From positions 1 to 57,906 of the forward strand of contig JAQBZO010000010.1 in NCBI GenBank assembly GCA_027622195.1: DNA of 57,906 nucleotides, in the 5' to 3' direction. Each line of letters starts with the position of its first letter. The first letter of the stretch is position 1. Of this stretch, positions 1-9,610 are shown piece by piece. Under the pieces are notes generated by a model. The model searched no databases, had not been told where the DNA came from, and saw only the letters and a list, made by a program, of their open reading frames with translations. A program made the translations under genes and the position numbers. This stretch comes from Planctomycetota bacterium (GTDB lineage: Bacteria; Planctomycetota; Phycisphaerae; Phycisphaerales; SM1A02).

Positions 1-62
1 CGCCAGTCTTGAAAACTGTTAGACCCGTAAGGGTCTCGCGGGTTCGAATCCCGCCTCCACCG
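1..62 (+). tRNA. tRNA-Ser(UGA), 5' end outside the window
   Basis: Only the 3' part is present. It has the anticodon stem-loop (CAGT, loop CTTGAAA, ACTG) with anticodon TGA, the long variable arm of serine tRNAs (AGACCC-gtaa-GGGTCT), a T arm (GCGGG, TTCGAAT, CCCGC at 38-54), the 3' acceptor strand at 55-61 and discriminator G62. CCA is not encoded. Confidence 0.93.
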
Positions 63-76
63 TTGATCCATGGCGC

Positions 77-1054
77 TCACTTGGCGCGCGGCGCGGATGA
101 CAAGAAATCCTGATACGCCGTGCGCAGTCCTGCCTCGAGCGAAACTTGAGGGAGAAATCCCATGCGAGCCAGCCGCGATACATCGAGCAGTTTGCGCGGC
201 GTGCCATCGGGTTTTGTGGAATCGAATTGGATGGACCCACGATAGCCGACCACTTTCGCGACGAGTCTTGCGAGGTCTCCGATCGTCATGTCCTCGCCCG
301 TACCCACATTGATGTGGCTCTCCATCGGAGTCGTCTGCGCGGCATAATCAGCAGCACCGATCGACATCACAAACACGCACGCCTCGGCCATGTCATCCAC
401 AAAGAGAAACTCGCGCCTCGGCGTGCCCGTTCCCCAGATTCTCACCTCTGGCGCGGCGGCGATCATCGCTTCATGGAATCGACGAACGAGCGCGGGAATC
501 ACATGACTGTTTTCAGTGTGGTAATTGTCACCGGGACCGTACAGATTCGTCGGCATCACGCTGCGAAAGTCACAACCGTACTGACGGTTGTACGACTCAC
601 ACAACTTAATTCCTGCAATTTTGGCGACAGCGTATGGCTCGTTCGTCGGCTCGAGTTTTCCTGTGAGCAGCGCATTCTCTGCCATCGGCTGCGTTGCCAT
701 GCGCGGGTAAATGCAGCTTGAGCCGAGAAAGAGAAGTCTCTGAACACCGGACTTCCACGCGGCGTGAACGACATTCGCTTCGACCATCAAATTGTCGTAG
801 ATGAACTCGGCGGGATACGTGTTATTCGCATGAATACCCCCCACTTTTGCTGCAGCGAGATACACCTGAGCGGGCCTCTCGCTCTCAAAGAATCGATTGA
901 CCTCAGATTGATTGCAGAGGTCGAGCTGAGCGCGAGTGCGAAAGACGAATTGAGTATGTCCACGCGAACGGAGGACGCGCACGATCGCCGATCCCACCAT
1001 GCCCTGGTGTCCGGCGACATAGATCAAACCGTCGCAACATTGTGGATTACTCAT
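77..1054 (-). CDS. fcl: GDP-L-fucose synthase
   Basis: 325 aa short-chain dehydrogenase-like epimerase/reductase. It converts GDP-4-keto-6-deoxy-mannose to GDP-L-fucose with NADPH in the cytoplasm. Visible features are the nucleotide-binding glycines G15xxG18xxG21, GSSCIYP at 111-117 and the catalytic Y141xxxK145 pair (EPYAVAK), all typical of WcaG/Fcl; length is normal. The ATG at 1054 was chosen because homology begins right after it and because it overlaps the gmd stop by 8 bp, suggesting translational coupling. The product feeds fucosylated surface polysaccharide. It ends 14 bp from the tRNA-Ser 3' end. High certainty from the motifs and the gmd partner. Confidence 0.93.
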   Translation of the reverse strand: MSNPQCCDGLIYVAGHQGMVGSAIVRVLRSRGHTQFVFRTRAQLDLCNQSEVNRFFESERPAQVYLAAAKVGGIHANNTYPAEFIYDNLMVEANVVHAAWKSGVQRLLFLGSSCIYPRMATQPMAENALLTGKLEPTNEPYAVAKIAGIKLCESYNRQYGCDFRSVMPTNLYGPGDNYHTENSHVIPALVRRFHEAMIAAAPEVRIWGTGTPRREFLFVDDMAEACVFVMSIGAADYAAQTTPMESHINVGTGEDMTIGDLARLVAKVVGYRGSIQFDSTKPDGTPRKLLDVSRLARMGFLPQVSLEAGLRTAYQDFLSSAPRAK

Positions 1055-2174
1055 GGCGTTCAAACACCGAGAAACCGTGGGTCTTGATGAGTTCATCACG
1101 CTTCGCCGAGAGATAGTCCGCCGAGACCATTTCAGCGACGAGCTGTGCGAGTGTCGTGGTTGGCTTCCAACCGAGTTTGGCGTGCGCCTTTGTTGGATCT
1201 CCCAAGAGTGTCTCGACCTCGGTGGGACGGAAGTAGCGAGGATCCACACGGACAATGACCGCGCCAGGTTTGCAACTTGCCTTATCACCCTTGACTGAGA
1301 CAACGATGCCCTGCTCGTCGACCCCTTGTCCTTCCCAGCGCATCGTGATTCCGAGTTCTGCTGCTCCAAACTCAACGAATTGACGCACGGAGTACTGGAC
1401 TCCGGTGGCGATCACGAAATCTTCTGGCTTCTCTTGCTGCAGCATTCTCCACTGCATCTCAACATAATCGCGGGCGTGTCCCCAGTCGCGAAGCGCGGAC
1501 ATGTTGCCGAGGTACAAGCAATCTTGCAATCCAAGCGCAATGCGAGCGACCGCGCGAGTGATCTTGCGCGTCACGAATGTTTCGCCGCGCACCGGACTCT
1601 CGTGATTGAAGAGGATGCCGTTGCATGCATAAATCCCGTAAGCCTCTCGGTAATTCACAGTAATCCAGTAGGCATAGAGTTTGGCGACCGCGTAGGGACT
1701 GCGGGGATAAAACGGAGTCGTCTCTTTCTGCGGAATCTCTTGAACGAGCCCATAGAGTTCGCTCGTGCTCGCTTGATAGAAGCGTGTTTTCTTCCCAAGT
1801 CCGAGAATGCGAATGGCCTCAAGAACGCGCAGCGCACCGATGCCATCTGCGTTGGCGGTGTACTCAGGCTCTTCAAAACTCACAGCCACATGAGACTGCG
1901 CAGCAAGGTTGTAGATTTCGTCAGGTTGAACCTCTTGAATGATTCGGATCAGGCTTGTCGAATCGGTCAGGTCACCATGATGAAGAATGAATCGCCGATT
2001 CGTGACATGAGGGTCTTGATACAGGTGGTCGATGCGATCTGTATTGAAAAGGCTTGAGCGGCGCTTGATGCCATGAACGATGTAGCCCTTCGAGAGGAGT
2101 AGTTCGGCGAGATACGCGCCGTCCTGTCCTGTGATGCCGGTGATCAATGCAATTTTGGGTTGTGATTCAGTCAT
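1047..2174 (-). CDS. gmd: GDP-mannose 4,6-dehydratase
   Basis: 375 aa extended SDR enzyme that makes GDP-4-keto-6-deoxy-D-mannose from GDP-mannose, the first step towards GDP-L-fucose. It shows the GITGQDG Rossmann motif at 13-19, the STSE catalytic segment near 136-139, and Y161xxxK165 (SPYAVAKLY). The length is normal. The ATG at 2174 lies 104 bp from the divergent protease start, so the promoter must lie in that gap. It is the first gene of a two-gene operon with fcl, sharing an 8 bp overlap. Certainty is high. Confidence 0.95.
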   Translation of the reverse strand: MTESQPKIALITGITGQDGAYLAELLLSKGYIVHGIKRRSSLFNTDRIDHLYQDPHVTNRRFILHHGDLTDSTSLIRIIQEVQPDEIYNLAAQSHVAVSFEEPEYTANADGIGALRVLEAIRILGLGKKTRFYQASTSELYGLVQEIPQKETTPFYPRSPYAVAKLYAYWITVNYREAYGIYACNGILFNHESPVRGETFVTRKITRAVARIALGLQDCLYLGNMSALRDWGHARDYVEMQWRMLQQEKPEDFVIATGVQYSVRQFVEFGAAELGITMRWEGQGVDEQGIVVSVKGDKASCKPGAVIVRVDPRYFRPTEVETLLGDPTKAHAKLGWKPTTTLAQLVAEMVSADYLSAKRDELIKTHGFSVFERHE

Positions 2175-2278
2175 GGTCGGGTCCTATCGCGCGTTCGAGC
2201 GAGGGGGCAAAATCCTACCAATCTCAAGTGGTCGAGATTTGTTGGTGCGCCTATCCTCGACCTTCGAGACTCCCCATC

Positions 2279-5200
2279 ATGCTGACCATCATCACACTTG
2301 CGTTGTCCGCTTCCTTTGGACCCGACCTCACCTCCCCGTCTGCAACACTCTTGCGCTACCCCGACATCGGTCGAAGCGAGATTGTCTTCGCCTACGCAGG
2401 CGGATTGTGGCGCGTTCCGAAATCGGGTGGAGTCGCCAGTCCGGTCGCCTCGCCGAGTGGTCGTGCAGGCTTCCCGAAATTCTCTCCCGATGATTCGACG
2501 ATCGCATTCTCGGGCGACTTTGGCGAGGGGATGGATCTCTACACCGTGCCGAGCGCTGGTGGAGTTCCATTTCGCGTCACCCACCATCCAGCAGGCGAAC
2601 GGCTCAACGACTGGACATCCGATGGACGACTCACATTCACTGCGAGGGGCATCGGCGTGTATCCCCGCGCGAGTGAAGTCTTCGAGGTTCCCGCGACGGG
2701 AGGACTTCCGACCCCGCTTCCTGTTCCGTATGGAGCCAATGCATGCATCAATCGTTCGGGTGAGTGGATGGCGTACACAACGCACTCGATCGACAACCAA
2801 ACTTGGAAGCGTTACCGAGGGGGAATGGCGACGGACATTTGGCTCGTCCATCTCAAGACCGGAGAGAGTCGGCAAGCAACGAAGTGGGAAGGCATCGACA
2901 CCATTCCAATGTGGCACGGCGATACGTTGTATTACCTCTCGGATCAAGGAGAGAGCGCTCGACTCAACATCTGGAAGTACGACCTTGCGAACAGGCAAGT
3001 GGAGCAAGTCACATGGTTCAAAGGTTTCGATGTCAAGTGGCCGAGCATTGGTCCCGATACCGACGGAGCAGGTCAAATAGTCCTTCAAAACGGCGCTGAT
3101 TTGATGGTTCTTGACCTTGCGAGCAAGAGGACGAATCCAGTGCGCGTGCAGATTCCAGGAGCGCGCCCCGACCTCGCGGTTCAAGAAATCGATGTCAGCA
3201 ATTCGCTTTACTCGTGGAATACGGGTCCTGGGGCAAAGCGCGCCATCGTGGAGGCGCGGGGCGATATCTGGACACTTCCCGCAGAGAGTGGGTCACCTCG
3301 CAACCTCACTCGCACGAATGGCATCGCTGAGCGGTATCCGACATGGAGTCCTGATGGACGACACATGGCATGGTTCGACGACTCGGACGGCGGCTACGAG
3401 TTGTATGTCGCCGATGCGGACACTTTGGCGAACCGACGCAAACTGACCTCCACCACCGTCTACAAAATGGAAATGTCGTGGAGTCCTGACTCAAAGACCA
3501 TCGCCTACACCGACAAGACCTCGACCCTCTTCACCGTCAATGTCGAAAGTGGAGAAAGCACCACGATTGCCCATGATCGAATGAATGAGGACATTCCCCT
3601 TCCATCATGGAGCCATGACAGTTCTTGGCTCGCCTTCACGAAGACTCTTGACGAGGCGAGTTACCACGGCGCTTTTGTCCGCGACATGGAATCGGGAGAG
3701 GTGCATCCGCTCACGAATGGACAATTCCCCGCCGGACGACCGACGTTCGATCGAAAGGGAGATTGGCTCTACACCGTCTCAGATCAATCGTTCAATGTGA
3801 CTTACTCATCGCTCGATTCCACTTGGATCTACGGAGAAAGCGAAGTGCTCATCGCGGTTCCACTGCGAAAGAATGTCAAGAATCCTGATGCTGCTGAGAG
3901 TGATGAAGAAAAGATTCCTGACCCTCCGAAAGTGGAACCCCCTGCTGAGCCAGCGGCTGAGCCAGCGGCTGAGCCAGCGGCTGAGCCAGCGGCTGAGCCA
4001 GCGGCTGAGCCCGCGGCTGAGCCAGCGGCTGTTCCGCCTACTGAACCCGCCGCGGCACCGAGTGAAACTCCCCCGGTTGAACCCGTTGTCGAACCCGTGG
4101 CGGAACCCGTTGTTGAACCAGTAGCCGTGCCCGTTGCTGAACCCGTGGCCGAACCGGTCGTCGTTCCCGTCGTTGTTGCACCACCCGCTCGCAAGGGATT
4201 TGCCATCGACTTCGATGGACTCGAAGCGCGCGCCATTCGATTGCCCGCTGGCAACGGATCCTTCGGCACACTCGCCGTCAACGAAAAAGGACAGTTGATA
4301 TACGCGCGTCGCTCGGGTGGCGAAGGAGGAATCCGCTTGTTCGACATCGACTCATGGTCTGGTGGCGAGAAAAAAGTCTGCGATGGCATGCAATTCGAGA
4401 TCACTCCTGACGGCAAGAAGTTGCTCGTCGGTCGCGGAGGATCAGTCGCCTATGCAGCAGCGGCCGGCGGATCTGCACTCAAGGATGTTGTCCGCGCACC
4501 AATGATCTCGCATGTCGATCCGCGCGCTGAGTGGAAGCAGATCATGCACGACTGCTGGTTGGTGTATAGAGATTGGTTCTATGACCCCAACATGCATCAA
4601 GTCGACTGGACCGCACTTCGCGACCAGTACATGGCTCTCGTGGATCAATGCAACACGCGATCAGACTTGTCTTTCCTCATCAGTGAGTTCATCTCGGAGC
4701 TGAATGTTGGCCACGCGTATTACAACGGCGACGACAATCGGCGACGACGAGGTGGCGAATCTGGAGGCTCTCGCACGGGACTTCTCGGCGTCGACTGGGA
4801 ACTCGCGACTGAAACGGTTGAAGGAACCGAGCACCGCGCCTGGAAGATCGCACGCATTTATGAAGGCAGCGTTGCCGAGACCGATGCGCGCAATCCGCTC
4901 CGCGCGCAGGGAATCAACATGGGTGTGGGCAGCTGCATTCTTGCAATCAATGGAGTCGCGCTCAGCACCGCGGAAGATCCTTGGTCTGGATTTAAGGGAC
5001 TCGCAGACAAAGTTTGCGACCTCACCGTGAATGATCGCCCTTTCGCCGATGGAAAGGAGCGCAAGGTCACGCTCAAGTGCCTCTCCTCTGAAAGCAATCT
5101 GCGTTACCGCGCCTGGATCGAAACGAATCGAGCGTTCGTCGATGCGCAAAGTGGTGGCACCGTTGGATACATCTATGTTCCAGACACGGGCCGTGGTGGG

Positions 5201-5800
5201 CAGATGGATCTCATGCGCCAATCCATCGCAGCACGCGGCAAGAAAGCGGTCATCGTGGACGATCGATGGAATGGCGGCGGACAAATCCCAACGCGCTTCA
5301 TCGAATTGCTTGATCGACCCGTTACCAATCTCTGGGCTCGTCGCGATACTGATCCGCAAGTGTGGCCGCCCGATGGGATCTTTGGACACAAGTGCATGCT
5401 CATCAATGGACTCGCGGGTTCTGGTGGAGACATGTTTCCATGGCTCTTCCGGCAATCGAAACTCGGATCGCTCATCGGCACTCGCACTTGGGGCGGACTT
5501 GTGGGCATCTCTGGCACTCCAAAGTTCGTCGATGGAACGAGCGTTTCTGTTCCTCAATTCGCCTTCTACGAAACCGACGGTACTTGGGGAGTCGAGGGAC
5601 ACGGCGTCGATCCAGATGTCACAGTCATCGATGATCCAGGAGTGATGAAGTCTGGAATTGCGCGCGGCGGAACGGACCCACAACTCGCGACTGCTGTCGA
5701 CCTCATGATGACGGCGATCAAGAATAATCCCATCAAGTCCAGTCCTGTTCCTCCGTATCCCAATCGGCGCGGCATGGGAATCCCCATTCAGGATCATTGA
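2279..5800 (+). CDS. Tricorn-like S41 serine protease with PD40 beta-propeller and PDZ
   Basis: 1173 aa. A short hydrophobic start (MLTIITLALSASFG) suggests export, and ATG 2279 was chosen because it opens that signal-like segment. The N-terminal half has WD40-like PD40 repeats (for example SPDGRHMAWFDDSDG and SPDSKTIAYTD), as in the propellers of archaeal Tricorn. The C-terminal half carries a tricorn core, a PDZ-like segment (about 880-960) and an S41 peptidase region. Likely catalytic residues are H812 in LNVGHAYYN and S1048 in GSGGD. Residues about 555-637, between propeller and protease, are an A-E-P/V-E-P-rich linker encoded partly by a 12-bp tandem repeat. The expected role is degradation of peptides, probably in the periplasm. 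It sits 4 nt upstream of the copper ATPase. Confidence 0.9.
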   Translation: MLTIITLALSASFGPDLTSPSATLLRYPDIGRSEIVFAYAGGLWRVPKSGGVASPVASPSGRAGFPKFSPDDSTIAFSGDFGEGMDLYTVPSAGGVPFRVTHHPAGERLNDWTSDGRLTFTARGIGVYPRASEVFEVPATGGLPTPLPVPYGANACINRSGEWMAYTTHSIDNQTWKRYRGGMATDIWLVHLKTGESRQATKWEGIDTIPMWHGDTLYYLSDQGESARLNIWKYDLANRQVEQVTWFKGFDVKWPSIGPDTDGAGQIVLQNGADLMVLDLASKRTNPVRVQIPGARPDLAVQEIDVSNSLYSWNTGPGAKRAIVEARGDIWTLPAESGSPRNLTRTNGIAERYPTWSPDGRHMAWFDDSDGGYELYVADADTLANRRKLTSTTVYKMEMSWSPDSKTIAYTDKTSTLFTVNVESGESTTIAHDRMNEDIPLPSWSHDSSWLAFTKTLDEASYHGAFVRDMESGEVHPLTNGQFPAGRPTFDRKGDWLYTVSDQSFNVTYSSLDSTWIYGESEVLIAVPLRKNVKNPDAAESDEEKIPDPPKVEPPAEPAAEPAAEPAAEPAAEPAAEPAAEPAAVPPTEPAAAPSETPPVEPVVEPVAEPVVEPVAVPVAEPVAEPVVVPVVVAPPARKGFAIDFDGLEARAIRLPAGNGSFGTLAVNEKGQLIYARRSGGEGGIRLFDIDSWSGGEKKVCDGMQFEITPDGKKLLVGRGGSVAYAAAAGGSALKDVVRAPMISHVDPRAEWKQIMHDCWLVYRDWFYDPNMHQVDWTALRDQYMALVDQCNTRSDLSFLISEFISELNVGHAYYNGDDNRRRRGGESGGSRTGLLGVDWELATETVEGTEHRAWKIARIYEGSVAETDARNPLRAQGINMGVGSCILAINGVALSTAEDPWSGFKGLADKVCDLTVNDRPFADGKERKVTLKCLSSESNLRYRAWIETNRAFVDAQSGGTVGYIYVPDTGRGGQMDLMRQSIAARGKKAVIVDDRWNGGGQIPTRFIELLDRPVTNLWARRDTDPQVWPPDGIFGHKCMLINGLAGSGGDMFPWLFRQSKLGSLIGTRTWGGLVGISGTPKFVDGTSVSVPQFAFYETDGTWGVEGHGVDPDVTVIDDPGVMKSGIARGGTDPQLATAVDLMMTAIKNNPIKSSPVPPYPNRRGMGIPIQDH
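3944..4027 (+). repeat. 12-bp tandem repeat inside the protease gene (7 copies)
   Basis: Seven in-frame copies of GCTGAGCCAGCG encode repeated A-E-P-A; the sixth has one A-to-C change, GCTGAGCCCGCG. A more diverged GAACCCGT-type continuation runs to about 4170 and encodes V-E-P-V. The perfect part is likely to vary in copy number between strains. Confidence 0.95.
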
Positions 5801-5803
5801 CCA

Positions 5804-8071
5804 TTGAGCGCATCCACCTCGACCACGATTGAACTACCCGTCAGCGGAATGCACTGTGCTGGATGTGCAGTGAGCGTTGAACGGGCGTGCCTGCGAGTGG
5901 CTGGGGTAGACAAGGCCGAGGTCAATGTTCCTGCTGGAATGGTGCGGCTCACTCTCGATGCGAGCGACCAGTCGCAGATCGCCCTTCGTGAGGCATTGAC
6001 CGTTGCCATCGAGCACGCTGGATTTACTGTCCCCAAAGTGGAATCCACGGCAGCACCCGTCGATCACCGTGATCAAGAACTGCTCGACTCGAGTGCACAC
6101 ATGCTCACTCGCATTCGTGTTGCAGTCGTCGCGGGTGTTCCAGTGGCCGTCCTCGGGATGTCCCATGGAGTCGAAGTATTTCAAACTCCGTGGGCTCATT
6201 GGACACAGGCGATTCTCACGACACCGATCGTGGTGTGGTGCGCCGCGCCGATCACTCGCGCTGGTTGGCACGCCCTTCGCCACGGACGCGCGAACATGCA
6301 CTCTCTCGTTTCGATTGGAGTGTGGACCGCCTACATCGCTTCGATGGCGTCGTTGATCTGGCCAGACCTCTTGGCCGTGCATGGAAAGAACCACGACGCG
6401 CATCCGATGCCAGTTCTCTTCTTTGAAAGCGCTGCGATCATCACGATGTTCGTTTTGCTTGGACGAATACTCGAAGCGCGCGCCCTTCGACACACGACCG
6501 ATGCCCTTCGCGCCCTGGCTCGGTTGCAGCCGAACAATGCCACAGTCGAACGAGATGGTCACGCCGTTGAAGTCGAGATCGATGCTCTGCGCCAAGGAGA
6601 TCTCGTTGTCATCCGCCCTGGAGAACGCATTCCAGTCGATGGCATCGTGGAGTCGGGAACTGCCTCGATTGACGAGAGCAGTGTGACGGGCGAACCGCTT
6701 CCGATCGATGCTGAAGTAGGACTGCGAGTGAAGTCGGGAACGCTCGCGCTTGGGGGAAGTTTGCGAGTGCGCGCGACCGCAACAGGCGCGGGATCGACCT
6801 TGGCGCGCATCATGTCGCTTGTTCAAGAAGCGCAGGGATCAAAGGCGCGCATTCAACATCTCGTCGACAAGGTGGCTGCTTGGTTCACACTCGTCGTCCT
6901 CATCATCGCGGTGGGATCGGGAATCATTTGGTTCCTCGTCGAGCCCACTGTGCCGGCGATTGCTCTCTCTGTCTTCGTCGCTGTGCTCGTCGTCGCCTGT
7001 CCATGCGCACTCGGACTCGCAACTCCCACGGCTGTTTCTGTCGGTGTCGGTCGAGCTGCTCGTGCTGGGATCTTGTTCCGCGGTGCCGATGTCTTTGAAC
7101 GTGCAAGGTCGATCAACACGGTGATCATCGATAAAACGGGCACGCTCACACTCGGTCGTCCTGATGTGACGGGAATGCGAACATTCACCGAGTCGATCTC
7201 AGAAGAGCGATTGCTCACCCTCGCCGCTTCGGCCGAGCATGACTCTGAACATCCACTCGCCCATGCGGTGATGCGAGCAGCGACCGCTCGTGGCCTCGCG
7301 CTGCCTCGCGCAAGCCAATTCTCATCAGAAGCTGGAGGCGGCGTCGCTGCGCGAGTCGATCAGCACGACATCCTCGTGGGGCGATCGTCCTTCTTGCACT
7401 CGAGAGGACTCTCGATTGAAGATCGTCTCACCGAAAATATTCCCACGGCAGCAAGTGTGCTCTGGGTTGCTGTTGATGGATCGCTTGCTGGCGTGCTCTT
7501 TGCAACCGACACCATCCGCCCCGACGCAACGCGCGCCGTTCTCGCGCTCAAGAACAAGGGCATGCGAGTCATCATGGCGACAGGAGATCGCGCCGACGCG
7601 GCCGTTGCTGTGGCTCGAGCCGTGGGCATCACGATGGTCCACGCCGAGATGACTCCCGAGAAGAAACATCAACTCGTTCGAGAGATGCAGCGCTCCGGCG
7701 CGCGCGTCGCATTTGCGGGGGACGGGATCAACGATGCCCCTGCACTCGCTCAGGCGGACCTCGCGCTGGCGATGGGCACGGGTACCGATGCGGCGCGTGA
7801 CAGTGCGGGCGTCATTCTGCTCCGCGAAGACATCAGTGTCATCGCGGACACACTCACCATTGCCGATAGAACGCTCTCGACCATTCATTGGAATCTGATC
7901 TGGGCATTCGCTTACAACGCAGCGTGTCTTCCACTCGCTGCGGGAGTCGCGCTTCCCCATTTTGGCATTCTGCTCACTCCTTCAATCGCTGGGGCTGCGA
8001 TGGCATTCTCGAGTGTCAGCGTTGTGCTCAACAGTCTGAGACTTGGACGCATGCGCCTCGATGGACGATAG
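5804..8071 (+). CDS. copA: Copper-translocating P-type ATPase
   Basis: 755 aa P1B-type ATPase that should export Cu+ from the cytoplasm. One N-terminal HMA domain carries GMHCAGC (C18, C21). Then follow the actuator TGE (295-297), the membrane metal site CPC (399-401), the phosphorylated aspartate D443 in DKTGTLT, the HP motif (H483) and the hinge GDGINDAPAL (D640). A CPC motif with one HMA fits CopA rather than zinc or cobalt pumps. The start is TTG at 5804, 4 nt after the protease stop; no ATG precedes the HMA motif. It is probably co-transcribed with its neighbours. No copper-responsive regulator is seen nearby. Confidence 0.93.
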   Translation: MSASTSTTIELPVSGMHCAGCAVSVERACLRVAGVDKAEVNVPAGMVRLTLDASDQSQIALREALTVAIEHAGFTVPKVESTAAPVDHRDQELLDSSAHMLTRIRVAVVAGVPVAVLGMSHGVEVFQTPWAHWTQAILTTPIVVWCAAPITRAGWHALRHGRANMHSLVSIGVWTAYIASMASLIWPDLLAVHGKNHDAHPMPVLFFESAAIITMFVLLGRILEARALRHTTDALRALARLQPNNATVERDGHAVEVEIDALRQGDLVVIRPGERIPVDGIVESGTASIDESSVTGEPLPIDAEVGLRVKSGTLALGGSLRVRATATGAGSTLARIMSLVQEAQGSKARIQHLVDKVAAWFTLVVLIIAVGSGIIWFLVEPTVPAIALSVFVAVLVVACPCALGLATPTAVSVGVGRAARAGILFRGADVFERARSINTVIIDKTGTLTLGRPDVTGMRTFTESISEERLLTLAASAEHDSEHPLAHAVMRAATARGLALPRASQFSSEAGGGVAARVDQHDILVGRSSFLHSRGLSIEDRLTENIPTAASVLWVAVDGSLAGVLFATDTIRPDATRAVLALKNKGMRVIMATGDRADAAVAVARAVGITMVHAEMTPEKKHQLVREMQRSGARVAFAGDGINDAPALAQADLALAMGTGTDAARDSAGVILLREDISVIADTLTIADRTLSTIHWNLIWAFAYNAACLPLAAGVALPHFGILLTPSIAGAAMAFSSVSVVLNSLRLGRMRLDGR

Positions 8072-8102
8072 ACTTCGACCGCTCCGAGAGAGACCCGTCC
8101 CC

Positions 8103-8879
8103 ATGAATCACGAACTCATCACAGCGAGAGGACTCGACAAGCGTTTTGGCTCGATTCACGCAGTTCGCGGCATCAATCTCGATGTGCGCGCAGGTGAAGT
8201 GGTCGGTTTCCTCGGACCCAATGGCGCTGGGAAGAGCACGACCATGCGCATGCTGACGGGATTTCTTGATCCCACGGCTGGCACAGTCGTCCTCGATGGC
8301 ATCAATCTTGCTGATCATCCGATGTTGGCGAAGCGTCGATTTGGCTATCTGCCAGAGGGTGCGCCTGCGTATCCCGATATGCGCGTGGATGAGTTCCTCT
8401 CCTTCATCGCCCGAGCGCGCAGTTTCACCGGAAGGGATATCAAGCAGCGGGTCGATGCCGTGATCGAGCGTGTGCATTTGTCTTCGGTGCGACTTCAAAC
8501 AATTGAAACGCTGTCGAAAGGATTCAAACGCCGGGTCGGACTCGCGCAAGCGCTCATTCACGATCCTCCGATCTTGATTCTCGACGAACCCACTGATGGG
8601 CTTGATCCGAATCAAAAGCATGAAGTGCGCGAACTCATTCGTCACCTCGGCAGCGAACGGGCCGTGGTGCTTTCCACTCACATCCTTGAAGAGGTTGAAG
8701 CGGTTTGCACGCGCGCTGTCCTCATCAACAGCGGATCGATTGTTTTTGACGGAACACCGGCCGAAATGGACGCGAAGGCTCCCCGCCACATTGATCGCAA
8801 TCGGCTCGACTCTGTCTTCCGATCTCTGACGACGGTCGACACAGCGGATCCACACACTCGAAAAGCGACATCGAGATGA
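8103..8879 (+). CDS. ABC transporter ATP-binding protein, GldA-like
   Basis: 258 aa nucleotide-binding subunit. Walker A is GPNGAGKST at 38-46, the signature is the variant LSKGF instead of LSGGQ, and Walker B is LILDEPTDGLDP. The family partner is an ABC-2 permease, and the downstream GldF/GldG-like genes make a GldA-type role likely. ATG 8103 fits the start of family homology. The stop overlaps the permease start (ATGA, 8876-8879), so the two are translationally coupled. In Bacteroidetes GldAFG supports gliding; in planctomycetes the substrate is unknown. Confidence 0.9.
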   Translation: MNHELITARGLDKRFGSIHAVRGINLDVRAGEVVGFLGPNGAGKSTTMRMLTGFLDPTAGTVVLDGINLADHPMLAKRRFGYLPEGAPAYPDMRVDEFLSFIARARSFTGRDIKQRVDAVIERVHLSSVRLQTIETLSKGFKRRVGLAQALIHDPPILILDEPTDGLDPNQKHEVRELIRHLGSERAVVLSTHILEEVEAVCTRAVLINSGSIVFDGTPAEMDAKAPRHIDRNRLDSVFRSLTTVDTADPHTRKATSR

Positions 8880-9610
8880 GTCGAATCTCAGTCATTTTTC
8901 GCAGAGAGTTCGCCTCGTACTTCGCAACACCACTCGCTGGAGTGTTCCTCGTCCTCTTCCTCTTCCTCTCTGGATTGTTCACATTCAACCTCGGTGGACT
9001 CTTCGACCGCGGTCAAGCAGACCTGCGACCATTCTTTCAGTTTCTCCCCTGGTTGCTGCTGTTTCTCGTCCCTGCCATCAGCATGCGACTCTGGGCAGAG
9101 GAGCGACGCATCGGCACCATTGAACTGCTGACGACCCTTCCATTCACACTCACCGACCTCGTCCTCGGGAAGTTCTTGGCGGCATGGGCATTCGCTGCCG
9201 TGGCCATCCTTCTCTCGACTCCGATGTGGATCACAGTCGCTTGGCTCGGGTCTCCTGATCACGGCGTGATCATCGCGAGTTATTGCGGTGGACTCTTGAT
9301 GGCAGGATCGTTCCTCGCCGTGGGCGGATGCATCAGTGCCACCACGAAGAATCAAGTGATCGCCTTCGTCGTGTGTGTGGTCGCGTGTTTCCTCCTTCTC
9401 ATTACTGGATTTCCAGCAGTGCAGGACTACGTTTCAGGGTGGGCCCCGTCTGCCGTCGTCGAGTCTCTCGCGGCGGTGAGTGCGCTCTCGCATTTCGAGA
9501 GCATTCTGCGAGGAGTCCTCGATGTACGCGATGTTCTCTACTTCGCCAGCGTGATCGCGGCTTCACTCTTCGCCAATGTGCTCATCATCCAGTGGAGAAA
9601 GGCAGACTGA
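8876..9610 (+). CDS. ABC-2 type permease, GldF-like
   Basis: 244 aa integral membrane protein with about six hydrophobic segments. It opens with a short cytoplasmic leader (RREFASYFATPLAGVFL), typical of ABC-2 permeases of the GldF/NosY type, and has LWAEERRIGTIELLTTLP in the first cytoplasmic loop, a hallmark of the family. It is coupled by ATGA to the ATPase and by a one-base TGATG overlap to the GldG-like gene. It forms the membrane channel of the exporter. Confidence 0.9.
   Translation: MSRISVIFRREFASYFATPLAGVFLVLFLFLSGLFTFNLGGLFDRGQADLRPFFQFLPWLLLFLVPAISMRLWAEERRIGTIELLTTLPFTLTDLVLGKFLAAWAFAAVAILLSTPMWITVAWLGSPDHGVIIASYCGGLLMAGSFLAVGGCISATTKNQVIAFVVCVVACFLLLITGFPAVQDYVSGWAPSAVVESLAAVSALSHFESILRGVLDVRDVLYFASVIAASLFANVLIIQWRKAD

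Noticed and set aside
3829-4416. Minus-strand frame of 195 codons rich in Gly/Ser/Thr opposite the protease gene
   Set aside because: It is the antisense image of the 12-bp repeat region of the protease; no start signal and no domain.
4661-5797. Long minus-strand frame opposite the protease C-terminus
   Set aside because: The plus strand encodes conserved protease motifs here; the antisense frame shows no family features.
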